Part shown: in pieces, positions 1-9,172 of the stretch
How the letters are laid out: every line of letters begins with the position of its first letter
Position numbering within the stretch: position 1 is the first letter of the stretch
Assembly (NCBI RefSeq): GCF_022810305.1
Contig: NZ_JALGQH010000003.1
Coordinates: forward strand, 270,472-334,471
Length of the DNA stretch: 64,000 nt
Direction of reading: 5' to 3'
DNA from: Rhodococcus sp. ARC_M6
GTDB taxonomy: Bacteria > Actinomycetota > Actinomycetes > Mycobacteriales > Mycobacteriaceae
Notes under the pieces: model-generated
Databases searched by the model: none
Told to the model about the DNA's origin: nothing
Seen by the model: only the letters and a program-made list of their open reading frames with translations
Made by a program: the position numbers and the translations under genes

Positions 1-1
1 C

Positions 2-2089
2 CATACCTTGGTTACGATGTCCGGACGTGAGGACAGTGCAGTCACCGGGCTGACCCAGATGGGCGGCGAGGGTAGCCAGTGGATCGGTCAGGCCCCGTTC
101 ACCGACGTACCGCACCTTTTTCAGAATGTCGGCGACGGAACCTTCTTCCACTCGGGCCAATTGGCGGTGCAGGCGTGCATCGCTGCCGGTGTGAACATCA
201 CCTACAAGTTGCTCTACAACGAGGTAGTGGCAATGACCGGCGCGCAGGATGCGGAAGGCGCCCTCTCCGTTGCGCAGCTCACCCACAAGCTGACCACCGA
301 GGGTGTTAAACAGATCATCATCTGCGCCGACGATCCTGCGCGGCACAGCAAGCGGGCTTTGGCCAAGGGCGCCAAGCTCTGGCATCGTGATCGTCTCGAC
401 GAGGCGCAGAAGGAACTCCGCGAGATCAAGGGCGTCACGGTTCTGATCTACGACCAGCACTGTGCGGCTGACGCGCGGCGTCAGCGTAAGCGCGGCACTT
501 TGCCTACGCGCAACACTCGAGTTGTCATCAACGAAGCAGTGTGTGAAGGCTGTGGCGACTGCGGCGTCAAGTCCAACTGCCTGTCGGTTCAGCCGGTGGA
601 CACGGAATTCGGTCGCAAGACGAAGATCGATCAGACGTCCTGCAACACCGACTACACGTGCCTCGACGGCGATTGCCCGTCTTTCGTGACCGTGGAGTTG
701 GTCCCCGGCACGAAGGCGCCCAAGGCAGTTCGTCCGCAGCCACCTGTTGTCCTCGACCCGGAGTTCGGTCCGCTCACGGCCACGCAGAACGTGTTTCTTG
801 CGGGTATCGGTGGCACGGGTATCGTGACTGTCAACCAGGTATTGGCAACGGCGGCACTGCGCGCGGGGCTCGAGGTCGAAAGTTTGGACCAGATCGGGCT
901 GAGTCAGAAGGCCGGACCCGTTGTCTCCCATCTACGTTTCAGTGATGGAGCGCTCGAGCCGTCCAACCGCCTCACTCCGGGCAGTGCCAACTGCATCGTT
1001 GCGTTCGATCTACTGACTGCGACGGACAACAAGAACCTCGAATACGGAAACCACGAATCGACCATCTCCATCGCGTCGACGTCGCAGACTCCTACCGGCG
1101 ACATGGTGTACGACAAGGCTGTTCGCTACCCCGAAGAGGCATCCCTACTGGCTCGCCTGGACAAGGTATCGCGGACCCTGCGTTCCTTCGACGCATTGGC
1201 CGCGGCGCAAGAGTTGTTCGGTAACACCGCTGCTGCCAACTTCCTGTTGATCGGCGCGGCCTACCAGAGCGGTGGACTCCGTCTGCCGGCCGAGTCGATC
1301 GAAGAAGCAATCGGAATCAATGGTGTTGCGGTGGAGTCGAATATCGCAGCGTTCCGCTGGGGCCGCGTCGCAATCGCCGACCCCGCTGCATTCGAAGCCG
1401 TCATCACGCCGGCCAAGTCCGTTCGGGCACCGGTTGTCGTACCGGCACATGTATTCGCCGGTACGAGCCTCACGGGCGAAACACTTCGATTGGTGGAACT
1501 GCGTGCAGCACAGTTGATCGAGTTCCAGTCCGCCAAGGTTGCGAAGCGCTACATCGACCAGGTTCAAGCCGTCTGGACCGCTGAGCGCGCAGCAACCGAG
1601 CGAACCGACTTCAGTGAGGCTGTTGCCCGCGGTCTGTTCAAGTTCACTGCATACAAGGACGAGTACGAAGTTGCTCGGATGCTGGTCGACCCTGCTTTCA
1701 TCGAGGACGTCAAGTCGCAGGTGCCGGCCGGGGAGAACCTGACCTACAAGCTCCACCCGCCGATTCTCAAGGTGATGGGACGCAAGAAGAAGATCGGTCT
1801 TGGACCCAAGTCGCATGTGGCACTGAAGGTTCTGGCAAAGGGCAAGAAGCTTCGCGGCACCAAGCTCGATCCCTTCGGCTACATGCATGTTCGCAAGATT
1901 GAGCGTGAACTACTGGCTCAGTACGAGGGCCTGATCGGTGACCTGTCCAGCACACTTACTGCCGACGGGTACGCCCGTGCAGTGGAAATCGCAGGGCTGC
2001 CGGACATGGTTCGCGGGTACGAGGACGTCAAGCTCGGAAACATCGAGCTGTACAAGGAGCGTCTGCGTGAACTCGGTATCACCGCCTAG
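2..2089 (+). CDS. Indolepyruvate ferredoxin oxidoreductase, C-terminal part (5' end outside window)
   Basis: Fused keto-acid oxidoreductase that oxidatively decarboxylates aryl pyruvates such as indolepyruvate to the acyl-CoA, passing electrons to ferredoxin; cytoplasmic. The reading frame is open to the window edge and the full family is about 1,150 residues, so roughly the N-terminal 40% is missing. Visible in order: the end of the thiamine diphosphate domain (GDGTFFHSG, then NITYKLLYNEVVAMTG), a cysteine-rich 4Fe-4S stretch with CEGCGDC and further Cys residues over about residues 179-223 counted from base 8, and the gamma-type domain starting NVFLAGIGGTGIVTVNQVL. It ends at a TAG followed closely by a strong hairpin. 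Family assignment is firm; the exact aryl-pyruvate preference is inferred. Confidence 0.93.
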   Translation, partial: HTLVTMSGREDSAVTGLTQMGGEGSQWIGQAPFTDVPHLFQNVGDGTFFHSGQLAVQACIAAGVNITYKLLYNEVVAMTGAQDAEGALSVAQLTHKLTTEGVKQIIICADDPARHSKRALAKGAKLWHRDRLDEAQKELREIKGVTVLIYDQHCAADARRQRKRGTLPTRNTRVVINEAVCEGCGDCGVKSNCLSVQPVDTEFGRKTKIDQTSCNTDYTCLDGDCPSFVTVELVPGTKAPKAVRPQPPVVLDPEFGPLTATQNVFLAGIGGTGIVTVNQVLATAALRAGLEVESLDQIGLSQKAGPVVSHLRFSDGALEPSNRLTPGSANCIVAFDLLTATDNKNLEYGNHESTISIASTSQTPTGDMVYDKAVRYPEEASLLARLDKVSRTLRSFDALAAAQELFGNTAAANFLLIGAAYQSGGLRLPAESIEEAIGINGVAVESNIAAFRWGRVAIADPAAFEAVITPAKSVRAPVVVPAHVFAGTSLTGETLRLVELRAAQLIEFQSAKVAKRYIDQVQAVWTAERAATERTDFSEAVARGLFKFTAYKDEYEVARMLVDPAFIEDVKSQVPAGENLTYKLHPPILKVMGRKKKIGLGPKSHVALKVLAKGKKLRGTKLDPFGYMHVRKIERELLAQYEGLIGDLSSTLTADGYARAVEIAGLPDMVRGYEDVKLGNIELYKERLRELGITA

Positions 2090-2106
2090 TTCGATGTAAG
2101 GAACGA

Positions 2107-2140
2107 CTGTGCCCCAGCGGCTATCTTCGCTGGGGCACAG
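2107..2140 (+). terminator. Hairpin terminator after indolepyruvate oxidoreductase
   Basis: A perfect 13-bp inverted repeat (2107-2119 with 2128-2140) with an 8-base loop starts 17 bases after the TAG stop. It is GC-rich and followed by only a weak T-rich stretch, as is usual in actinobacteria. Confidence 0.75.
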
Positions 2141-2158
2141 CTCTGTTCGAAGTCATTC

Positions 2159-2189
2159 TTGACCTTGACGCAGCGTCATGGTTCAGACT
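2159..2189 (+). promoter_or_regulatory. MerR-type promoter/operator with 19-bp spacer
   Basis: A -35 box TTGACC (2159-2164) and a -10-like box CAGACT (2184-2189) are separated by 19 bp, the long spacer typical of MerR-controlled promoters. The spacer holds a near-perfect dyad, 10 bp on each side of one base (2162-2182, one mismatch). The -10 ends 6 bases before the ATG at 2196, suggesting a leaderless transcript and autoregulation. Confidence 0.65.
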
Positions 2190-2195
2190 GTGGGC

Positions 2196-3002
2196 ATGCG
2201 TATAGGTCAGCTTGCCGATGCTGCACAGACCACACCGAGAACCGTGCGGCACTACCACCGACTCGGGCTACTGCGAGAAGCGGATCGACGTGCGAACGGG
2301 TACCGCGAGTACACAATGGACGACGTCGTACGCCTGGTCCGAATCCGGTGGCTGGCTGAGCGCGGAGTGCCGCTGGGCTCGATAGCGGCGCTGTTTTCCG
2401 CCGATGAGTCGGACGAAGGTATGAGCGACACCGTTGCCGACCTTCGTGCATTGATCGGGTCGGTGGAAGCCGAACAGGCGAAGTTGGCGCGCCGCCACGG
2501 CGGGCTCACTGCGATGCTCGCCGATGCGGAGAACGGCCGACCCATTTCCGCGTTGCCCGCAGGGGTCGCTCGTGCTCTCACGCATGCAATCGACACTGCC
2601 CAGTCGACTGCGGTTCGCGTTGCGCTCGAACGTGAACGAGACCTCCTCGAAGTGCTGGCAATGACCGGCAACCTTCCCGAGGAATTTCTGTTGTCCTACG
2701 CGTCGGCAATTGCGGACGACAAAGCGCGACCGATTTATCTTGCGCTCCTGTCCGATTGGTCGAATTTGGAAGGGCGTGAAGTAGATTCGGCCGAGGAAGA
2801 AATCGAAGGACTCTCGCGGAGACTTCTCGACCAATTCGATGAACAGGCGATTTCAGACCTGGAGGCCGATACTGCTGGCTTCGGATCACAGATGCCGGTC
2901 TTGCTGGAAGATGTAATTCCCGATCCGGCGCAACGCGAGGTGGTACTGCGAGTTCAACGCGCTCTACTAGCGAGAATGACTGTGACGGGAGATCTTGAAT
3001 GA
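2196..3002 (+). CDS. MerR-family transcriptional regulator
   Basis: DNA-binding regulator with an N-terminal winged HTH (MRIGQLADAA..TTPRTVRHYHRLGLL, then GYREYTMDDVVRLVRIRWL) followed by a long helical effector or dimerisation region of about 190 residues. An ATG 18 bases upstream (2178) lies inside the operator dyad, so 2196 is preferred. The stop overlaps the next gene in an ATGA arrangement, so the downstream membrane protein is translationally coupled and is the likely regulated partner. The ligand is unknown; the C-terminal region is not a recognisable metal-binding MerR domain because it lacks clustered cysteines. Confidence 0.88.
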   Translation: MRIGQLADAAQTTPRTVRHYHRLGLLREADRRANGYREYTMDDVVRLVRIRWLAERGVPLGSIAALFSADESDEGMSDTVADLRALIGSVEAEQAKLARRHGGLTAMLADAENGRPISALPAGVARALTHAIDTAQSTAVRVALERERDLLEVLAMTGNLPEEFLLSYASAIADDKARPIYLALLSDWSNLEGREVDSAEEEIEGLSRRLLDQFDEQAISDLEADTAGFGSQMPVLLEDVIPDPAQREVVLRVQRALLARMTVTGDLE

Positions 3003-3844
3003 AACTTCTGAGCGCCAAAGCTTTTCATCGAAGAATGCAACTGGTAACCGCTCTGGTCTTCCTTGTCAACGGGGCATTCTTCGTGACTGGCATTCTCACG
3101 GCGGGGCAGGCGGTACTGCTCTTTCTCGTTGTCGAAGCCCCGTTGGCGTTGTTTGTCCTCCTCGGGTTCGTGACAGCGTATGTGGAGTGTCGCCGTCGTG
3201 GACTGGGAGCTGCCGTCTCGGTATCTGAGGTGCTCGGCGATTCTCCGTTCTGGCGGCCGATTCGGGCGGAACTCCTTGCCTACCAGTCGTTGTGGTTCTG
3301 GGTGCGTGGACGAGACAAAGGCGTCGAGCCCGGCGGTGTCCCCATTCGGGCCAGCGGTGGATCACTGGTTCTCCCCGTAGCTTTCGGTATTGCCACCGTC
3401 GTCGAAATTGCAGTTCTGCATCTCCTGATTCCGTGGATGTGGCTCAGTGCGATTTTCGCAGTGGTATCGGTGTGGTCGCTACTGGCGTTGTTCGGTTACC
3501 TCGCCGTTCATCGTGTGCACCCGCACTTTGTGACCGATTCTCGTTTTGTGCTGCGGCAATCGGGCAAGGTTGTCATCTCGATCGATCGCACACTCATTGC
3601 GTCGGCCCGCTGTAGTCGCCGATACGGTGAGACGGTACCAGCGTTGGAAGGTGGTCGACTGGTGCTGCCGAACTTGGACGGTACCAACATCGATGTTGTT
3701 CTGAAACAACCGATTCCCGCTGGATTACCGTCGATGATTCCGCGCTATCGCCGCAGTGGATCCGTCGACAGAGTCAGTTTGTACGTCGACGAACCCGCGG
3801 ATCTGGTGACGGCGTTATCGAATGTCGTAAATGTCGAGAAGTAG
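2999..3844 (+). CDS. Multi-pass membrane protein of unknown function, MerR partner
   Basis: A 281-residue protein with about four hydrophobic segments: two near residues 15-60 and two near 125-170. They are followed by a soluble C-terminal half rich in beta-strand-like sequence (FVLRQSGKVVISIDRTLIASA, LVLPNLDGTNIDVVLKQP). I do not recognise the family. It is encoded in a 4-bp overlap with the MerR gene, so the pair is probably one operon. A role in transport or envelope stress sensing is possible but not shown. The C-terminal part looks like a PH-like or sensor module in general texture only. Confidence 0.75.
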   Translation: MKLLSAKAFHRRMQLVTALVFLVNGAFFVTGILTAGQAVLLFLVVEAPLALFVLLGFVTAYVECRRRGLGAAVSVSEVLGDSPFWRPIRAELLAYQSLWFWVRGRDKGVEPGGVPIRASGGSLVLPVAFGIATVVEIAVLHLLIPWMWLSAIFAVVSVWSLLALFGYLAVHRVHPHFVTDSRFVLRQSGKVVISIDRTLIASARCSRRYGETVPALEGGRLVLPNLDGTNIDVVLKQPIPAGLPSMIPRYRRSGSVDRVSLYVDEPADLVTALSNVVNVEK

Positions 3845-3887
3845 TCAGAGACCGGCGGGTTTCGTTTGTGGCGCTTATGCTTCCGCG

Positions 3888-4502
3888 ATGGCAGAGACTG
3901 CAGAACGGACACGTTACTTCGAACGGTACGTCACCTTCATCGATGCAATTGCGGCAATCGCGATCACCCTGCTGGTGCTTCCGCTGGTCGAATTGACCAG
4001 CGATCACGACGGTACGACAGCGGAACTACTTCGGGAGCATGCGGCTCAGTTCTATGCCTTCGGACTCAGTTTTCTGGTCATCTTTCGGTTTTGGTGGTCT
4101 CAGCATCGGTTACTTCGCTTCGTGATCGACGGCGACGCAGCCGTGGTTCGGAGCTTGGCGCTCTGGGCGCTGACAATCGTCTTCCTGCCGTTTCCCACAG
4201 CTTTGGTGGCTACGGCATCCGTGGAGACGACAACGAGGGCGCTGTATATCGGGACGATGGCGGTCAGCGCGGGATGTCTCGCGGTGATGGCTTGGGGCCT
4301 GGATCGGAAGCCGGAGTTGAGTGAAGGCGATGCGTCGTCAAGCGTTGCAGCGACGACCGTCACGACGTTGATCCTCGTTGTGGCGCTGCTGATCAGCGTG
4401 CTGATTCCCGCCACGACTTACTACCCGTTGCTGTTGCTCCTGGTTTCGACGCCACTCGAGAAGCTCTGGAAACGATTGGCTTCGGGTGCACAACGCGATT
4501 GA
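3888..4502 (+). CDS. TMEM175-family potassium channel-like membrane protein
   Basis: Bacterial TMEM175 proteins are short six-helix subunits that form K+-selective channels in the inner membrane. The signature RxxxFxDAxxAIAITLLVL is visible near the N-terminus (RYVTFIDAIAAIAITLLVL), followed by an FRFWWSQHRLL segment and four more hydrophobic helices, matching the usual length of about 200 residues. The frame is open upstream to 3831, but that start overlaps the previous gene; ATG 3888 fits the family length, with a possible TATGCT -10 just before it and no Shine-Dalgarno sequence, so leaderless expression is possible. Family confident, channel function inferred. Confidence 0.82.
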   Translation: MAETAERTRYFERYVTFIDAIAAIAITLLVLPLVELTSDHDGTTAELLREHAAQFYAFGLSFLVIFRFWWSQHRLLRFVIDGDAAVVRSLALWALTIVFLPFPTALVATASVETTTRALYIGTMAVSAGCLAVMAWGLDRKPELSEGDASSSVAATTVTTLILVVALLISVLIPATTYYPLLLLLVSTPLEKLWKRLASGAQRD

Positions 4503-4522
4503 GACGTGGCACGATCGATCAG

Positions 4523-4972
4523 GTGACCAGCACAACCGCCGAAGCGCAGCGACTGCTTGACCTCGCGCTCCTACGCCGCGTTCGCGACCGGATCGACCGG
4601 GAGTATGCGAAGCCTTTGGATGTCGAGGCGCTCGCGCGCGGGGTGAATATGTCGGCCGGGCATCTCAGTCGCCAATTCCGGCTCGCCTACGGAGAGCCTC
4701 CGTACGCCTATCTGATGACGCGGCGCATCGAGCGCGCGATGGCGTTGCTGCGTCGCGGCGACCTCAGCGTCACGGAGGTCTGTTTCGAGGTCGGCTGCAG
4801 CTCGCTCGGTACCTTCAGTAGTCGTTTCACGGAGTTGGTGGGAGTTCCTCCCAGCGTCTATCGGCGGGATGCTGCACAAACGACTGTGGGATTGCCGTCG
4901 TGCGTCTCGAAACAGGTGACAAGACCGATCAGGAATCGAGAAGCGCCGACGCCCGAATCGCAACTATCGTGA
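4523..4972 (+). CDS. AraC-family regulator, stand-alone HTH domain
   Basis: A short AraC/XylS regulator containing only the double helix-turn-helix: LDVEALARGVNMSAGHLSRQFR and LSVTEVCFEVGCSSLGTFSSRF, then GVPPSVYRR. It has no ligand-binding arm, as in MarA/SoxS, so activity is probably set by its abundance. The GTG at 4523 is chosen because the N-terminus VTSTTAEAQRLLDLALL suits this group; a TTG at 4499 overlapping the previous stop is possible. It lies directly before the UvrA-like gene on the same strand with 85 bp between, so it is a candidate regulator of that gene. Confidence 0.85.
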   Translation: MTSTTAEAQRLLDLALLRRVRDRIDREYAKPLDVEALARGVNMSAGHLSRQFRLAYGEPPYAYLMTRRIERAMALLRRGDLSVTEVCFEVGCSSLGTFSSRFTELVGVPPSVYRRDAAQTTVGLPSCVSKQVTRPIRNREAPTPESQLS

Positions 4973-5057
4973 CTGCATCCGAGAATTACGCTGAGCTATC
5001 CAGCCGTCACGGCTAAGTATTTGTATAGACGGACACGACTGACAGATGGAGACAAGA

Positions 5058-7475
5058 GTGAGCACTGCCGCGCGGACTGCCACGAGCACAGCCAAGCGAG
5101 GGAAGGTGGATGCGTCGACCACGCAGCATCTTGCCGACAGTCACGACCTCATCCGCGTGCAGGGCGCGCGAGTGAACAACCTTCAGGACATCAGTGTCGA
5201 AATCCCGAAGCGACGGTTGACAGTGTTCACCGGAGTTTCGGGTTCGGGAAAGAGTTCACTGGTGTTCAGTACGATCGCCGCGGAGTCGCAGCGGATGATC
5301 AACGAGACGTACAGCGCGTTTGTCCAGGGCTTCATGCCGACGTTGGCTCGACCCGACGTCGATGTTCTCGACGGGCTGACGACGGCGATCATCGTCGACC
5401 AGCAGCGTATGGGCGTCGACCCCCGTTCGACGGTCGGAACCGCTACCGATGCCAACGCGATGCTTCGCATCCTGTTCAGTCGACTCGGAAAGCCTCATAT
5501 CGGCTCGTCTCAGGCGTTCTCTTTCAATGTCGCGTCGGCCTCCGGCGCCGGTGCGATCACCATCGAGCGCGCCGGCCGTGAGACCAAGGAGCGTCGGAGC
5601 TTCAGCATCACCGGCGGTATGTGTCCGCGATGTGAGGGCCGTGGTTCGGTCAGCGATTTCGACCTGACGGCGCTGTACGACGACAGCAAGTCGCTCAACG
5701 AGAACGCGCTCACCATTCCCGGCTACAGCATGGACGGCTGGTACGGCCGTATCTACCGCGGCTGCGGCTTCTTCGATCCCGACAAGCCGATCAAGAAGTA
5801 CACCAAGAGGGAACTGAACGACCTCCTCTACAAGGAGCCGACCAAGATCAAGGTCGAAGGAATCAACCTGACATATACGGGTCTGATACCGCAGATTCAG
5901 AAGTCGTTCCTGTCCAAGGACGTAGATGCGATGCAGCCGCATATCCGGGCATTCGTGGAGCGGGCAATCACCTTCGCAACCTGCCCGGAGTGCGACGGCA
6001 CCCGGCTCAGCGAGGCGGCCCGGTCGTCGAAGATCAAGGGCATCAGCATTGCCGACGCCTGTGCGATGCAGATCAGCGACCTCGCCGTGTGGGTCGCCGG
6101 CGTGAAGGAACCCTCGGTGGCTCCGTTGTTGGAGACGCTCTCGGATACTCTCAATTCCTTCGTGGAAATCGGGTTGGGATACCTGAGTCTGGACCGGCCT
6201 TCCGGGACACTGTCGGGTGGTGAAGCGCAGCGCACCAAGATGATTCGACATCTCGGATCCTCGCTCACGGACATCACCTATGTCTTCGACGAGCCCACTA
6301 CCGGTCTGCATCCCCACGACATCCAACGGATGAATGATCTACTGCTGCGTCTACGCGACAAGGGCAACACAGTGCTCGTCGTCGAGCACAAGCCGGAGAC
6401 GATTGTGATTGCCGACCACATCGTTGATCTTGGCCCCGGTGCCGGTAGTGGCGGTGGCACAGTCTGTTTCGAGGGGAGTGTCGAAGGGCTGCGGGCCAGC
6501 GACACCATTACCGGCCGACATTTCGACGACCGGGCTGTGATCAAGGAAAGCGTGCGTGAATCCAACGGCGCGATGGAGATTCGCGGCGCTACGTCACACA
6601 ACTTGCAGAACGTCGATGTCGATGTGCCACTTGGTGTTTTGGTCGTGGTGACCGGTGTGGCGGGGTCGGGTAAGAGCTCGCTGATCCACGGTTCGCTGTC
6701 GAAACGCGATGGTGTGGTTGCCATCGATCAGGGTGCGATCAGGGGCTCGCGGCGCAGTAACCCCGCGACGTACACCGGATTGCTCGACCCGATTCGTAAG
6801 GCATTCGCGAAGGCCAATACGGTGAAGCCCGCGCTGTTCAGCGCCAACTCTGAGGGCGCTTGCCCGACGTGCAACGGCAACGGCGTTATCTACAGTGACT
6901 TGGCAATGATGGCCGGCGTCGCGACCATCTGCGAGGAGTGCGAAGGCAAGCGATTCCAGGCCGACGTTTTGGAGTACAAGTTCGGTGGGAAGGACATCAG
7001 CGAGGTGCTCGCGATGTCGGTGGCCGAGGCCGAGGAGTTCTTCGGCGACGGCGACGCAAAGCTGTTGCCGGCTCACAAAATTCTGGTTCGACTCGTCGAC
7101 GTCGGGCTGGGCTACCTCCGCATCGGCCAGCCGCTCACGACACTGTCCGGCGGCGAGCGGCAGCGAATCAAGTTGGCTACCCACCTCGGTGAGAAGGGTG
7201 GCGTCTACGTCCTTGACGAGCCGACGACAGGTCTCCACCTTGCAGACGTCGAACAGCTTCTCGGCCTGCTCGACAAACTTGTCGACTCCGGTAAGTCTGT
7301 CATCGTCATCGAGCATCATCAGGCAGTCATGGCGCACGCCGACTGGATCATCGACCTAGGCCCCGGCGCCGGCCATGACGGCGGAAAAATCGTCTTCGAG
7401 GGAACACCAGCCGACCTCGTTGCCGACGGTTCCACTCTCACCGGAAAGCATCTCGCGGCGTACGTCGGCGGCTGA
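5058..7475 (+). CDS. UvrA-like ABC protein (UvrA2/DrrC type)
   Basis: Soluble tandem ABC ATPase related to excinuclease subunit UvrA. Two nucleotide-binding halves are seen: Walker A GVSGSGKSSL (about residues 59-66), signature LSGGEAQR and Walker B FDEPTTGLHP; then GVAGSGKSSL, LSGGERQR and LDEPTTGLH. CxxC pairs of zinc modules occur (CPRCEGRG, CPECDGTR, CPTCNGNG, CEECEGKR). At about 805 residues it is some 150 shorter than true UvrA, as in UvrA2/DrrC proteins that lack the UvrB-binding insertion and are tied to tolerance of DNA-binding drugs. GTG 5058 is preferred over ATG 5046 because GGAG sits 6 bases before it. Drug tolerance is inferred. Confidence 0.9.
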   Translation: MSTAARTATSTAKRGKVDASTTQHLADSHDLIRVQGARVNNLQDISVEIPKRRLTVFTGVSGSGKSSLVFSTIAAESQRMINETYSAFVQGFMPTLARPDVDVLDGLTTAIIVDQQRMGVDPRSTVGTATDANAMLRILFSRLGKPHIGSSQAFSFNVASASGAGAITIERAGRETKERRSFSITGGMCPRCEGRGSVSDFDLTALYDDSKSLNENALTIPGYSMDGWYGRIYRGCGFFDPDKPIKKYTKRELNDLLYKEPTKIKVEGINLTYTGLIPQIQKSFLSKDVDAMQPHIRAFVERAITFATCPECDGTRLSEAARSSKIKGISIADACAMQISDLAVWVAGVKEPSVAPLLETLSDTLNSFVEIGLGYLSLDRPSGTLSGGEAQRTKMIRHLGSSLTDITYVFDEPTTGLHPHDIQRMNDLLLRLRDKGNTVLVVEHKPETIVIADHIVDLGPGAGSGGGTVCFEGSVEGLRASDTITGRHFDDRAVIKESVRESNGAMEIRGATSHNLQNVDVDVPLGVLVVVTGVAGSGKSSLIHGSLSKRDGVVAIDQGAIRGSRRSNPATYTGLLDPIRKAFAKANTVKPALFSANSEGACPTCNGNGVIYSDLAMMAGVATICEECEGKRFQADVLEYKFGGKDISEVLAMSVAEAEEFFGDGDAKLLPAHKILVRLVDVGLGYLRIGQPLTTLSGGERQRIKLATHLGEKGGVYVLDEPTTGLHLADVEQLLGLLDKLVDSGKSVIVIEHHQAVMAHADWIIDLGPGAGHDGGKIVFEGTPADLVADGSTLTGKHLAAYVGG

Positions 7476-7538
7476 GCGAGCCCGTTACGTGGGCCGTCTG
7501 GGGCGATTGAGCGATTCTTCGAATACCGGGCGGTCCAC

Positions 7539-8072
7539 GTGATTCACTTTTTTATGAGAAAAGCACTGCTGATTGCGCTCATGGCTGTCGGTTTGGTCGC
7601 CGGGATTGTGCCGGCGGGAGCGGCGCAGCCGTCCTGGTCCGGCGATTACTCACTCAAACGCTTCGCCGCGTCGAAACACGGTACGAGTCTGGCGGCGAGT
7701 CAGTGGGAACCTGACTTCTCCGACACGTACACATTCAAGACGGATTGTTCTGACAGTCCCTGTGTTGCCACCGTGATCGGCGGGCCGCCGCCCGCCAACC
7801 CAACCCTGCCCCAGCCCGCGACATACACGTGGGACGGGACGCGCTGGGTTCATCCCTATGACTGGGAATGGGACTGCTATATGGGTGAGGGCGTACCAAA
7901 GGAGTGGGCGCCGGCACACTCGTTCGCGTACTACACACCGCAAAGTGATGGCACGCTGACAGGCTCGTGGACCACCACGATCGACAGTGGTACGTGCGCA
8001 GGCACGGTGACCATGGACGTTGCTGCTTATCCCGTTCGTCCGGCGCCTCCGGCGTTCGGCAGTGCTAGTTGA
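7539..8072 (+). CDS. Secreted protein of unknown function
   Basis: The N-terminus is a clear Sec signal peptide (MRKALLIALMAVGLVAG then an AGA/AQP-type cleavage site), giving a mature protein of about 145 residues. The mature part is rich in Trp, Tyr, Ser and Thr with four cysteines (DCSDSPC, WDCYMGE, GTCAG), probably forming disulfides outside the cell. I do not recognise a domain; the texture resembles small beta-rich exported proteins common in mycolate-containing actinobacteria. The GTG at 7539 and an ATG at 7554 are both possible starts; neither has a good ribosome binding site. Confidence 0.75.
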   Translation: MIHFFMRKALLIALMAVGLVAGIVPAGAAQPSWSGDYSLKRFAASKHGTSLAASQWEPDFSDTYTFKTDCSDSPCVATVIGGPPPANPTLPQPATYTWDGTRWVHPYDWEWDCYMGEGVPKEWAPAHSFAYYTPQSDGTLTGSWTTTIDSGTCAGTVTMDVAAYPVRPAPPAFGSAS

Positions 8073-8141
8073 ACTGCATTCTGCAGTAAAGGTTTTCGAT
8101 CCTGTATCCGACGGTCTGAGGAGTCTTCGGGAGGAGGCGTG

Positions 8142-9110
8142 ATGCGTGGGGTGATCCCCGACGAGCAGCGACGGACCTTGGCGCAACTCGACGAACGACT
8201 CGACCTTTCGGTCGGGGACAGTGAGGCCAAACGCTCCGCCTTCTGGGTGATGCTGACGTTGTCGGCGGTGATCGCCGTGGCCGGCGTCGTGAGCGATTCC
8301 ACCGCCACCGTGATCGGCGCGATGATCGTCGCACCCTTGTCGACGCCCATCCTCGGCGTGGGTCTGGGCATCACCACCGGCCGCGGCGCTTTGGTCGGTC
8401 GGAGCTTGCTGTACGTCGCCGGTGGCATCTGCGTCGTCGTCGTATTGGGCATTGTGTTTGCGCAGGTACTGCCGAATCCGACCAACGTTCTGACCAATTC
8501 GCAAGTGCTCGGACGCACCTCGCCGACGTTGATGGATTTGACCGCCGCCCTGGCGACCGGTTTGGTCGGTGCTATCGCTGTTGCGCGCAAAGACGTCGGC
8601 GACGTACTTCCCGGCGTCGCCATCGCCATTTCGTTGGTTCCTCCACTGGCGGTGGTAGGTGTGTGCCTGGTATCCGGGGCTCCGACTCTGGCTATGGGCG
8701 CGTTTGTGCTGTTCGCCTCGAATGTCGTCGCCATGATCATTACTGGGACAGCCGTGTTCGTCGTCGCCGGGTACACACGCGATGCCGGGATATCGAAGAC
8801 ATCGCACCGCCGGGCATACTCCTTGCTGACTGCCCTGTTGATCGTGGTTGCAATTCCGATGGTCGGCAATTCCCTGTCGTCGTTGTGGGCGACGCAGATC
8901 GGGACCGCAGCCGAACAGTGGCTCGACGGCACTCCCGGAGCAGAGGTCACCGCTGTCACGTGGCAGGGCAGTACCGCCACCGTAGCGGTGCTCGGACCTG
9001 AGACATTGCCGCCATTGGACGAGCTCGAGAAATCCGTCGACGCGCTAATTCCGTGGAATCCCGACGTGCAGGTCGTTCACACAGTCGGGGCGCGGATCGT
9101 CGTCGAATGA
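8142..9110 (+). CDS. DUF389 membrane protein
   Basis: A multi-pass inner-membrane protein of the DUF389 family. The typical core is present: AVIAVAGVVSDSTATVIGAMIVAPLSTPILGVG near residues 45-75 and a VAIAISLVPPLAVVGV helix further on, with about six membrane segments and a C-terminal soluble tail. The molecular function of the family is not established. A strong GGAGG (8133-8137) precedes overlapping GTG 8139 and ATG 8142 starts; ATG has the better spacing. It stands alone between the secreted protein gene and the stress-regulated Clp gene. Confidence 0.88.
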   Translation: MRGVIPDEQRRTLAQLDERLDLSVGDSEAKRSAFWVMLTLSAVIAVAGVVSDSTATVIGAMIVAPLSTPILGVGLGITTGRGALVGRSLLYVAGGICVVVVLGIVFAQVLPNPTNVLTNSQVLGRTSPTLMDLTAALATGLVGAIAVARKDVGDVLPGVAIAISLVPPLAVVGVCLVSGAPTLAMGAFVLFASNVVAMIITGTAVFVVAGYTRDAGISKTSHRRAYSLLTALLIVVAIPMVGNSLSSLWATQIGTAAEQWLDGTPGAEVTAVTWQGSTATVAVLGPETLPPLDELEKSVDALIPWNPDVQVVHTVGARIVVE

Positions 9111-9172
9111 CGATGGTGAACAGGCAGGGAATAGCCGGCTGACCTCCATTGCTGAAAGTAGTCCGAGCTCGC

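Noticed and set aside
2178..2195. Upstream ATG start for the MerR gene
   Set aside because: It lies in the operator dyad and before the expected transcription start.
5256..6326. A 356-codon minus-strand frame over the UvrA-like gene
   Set aside because: Overlaps a protein with complete ABC motifs.
7650..8807. A 385-codon minus-strand frame over the secreted and DUF389 genes
   Set aside because: No recognised motif and overlaps two supported genes.
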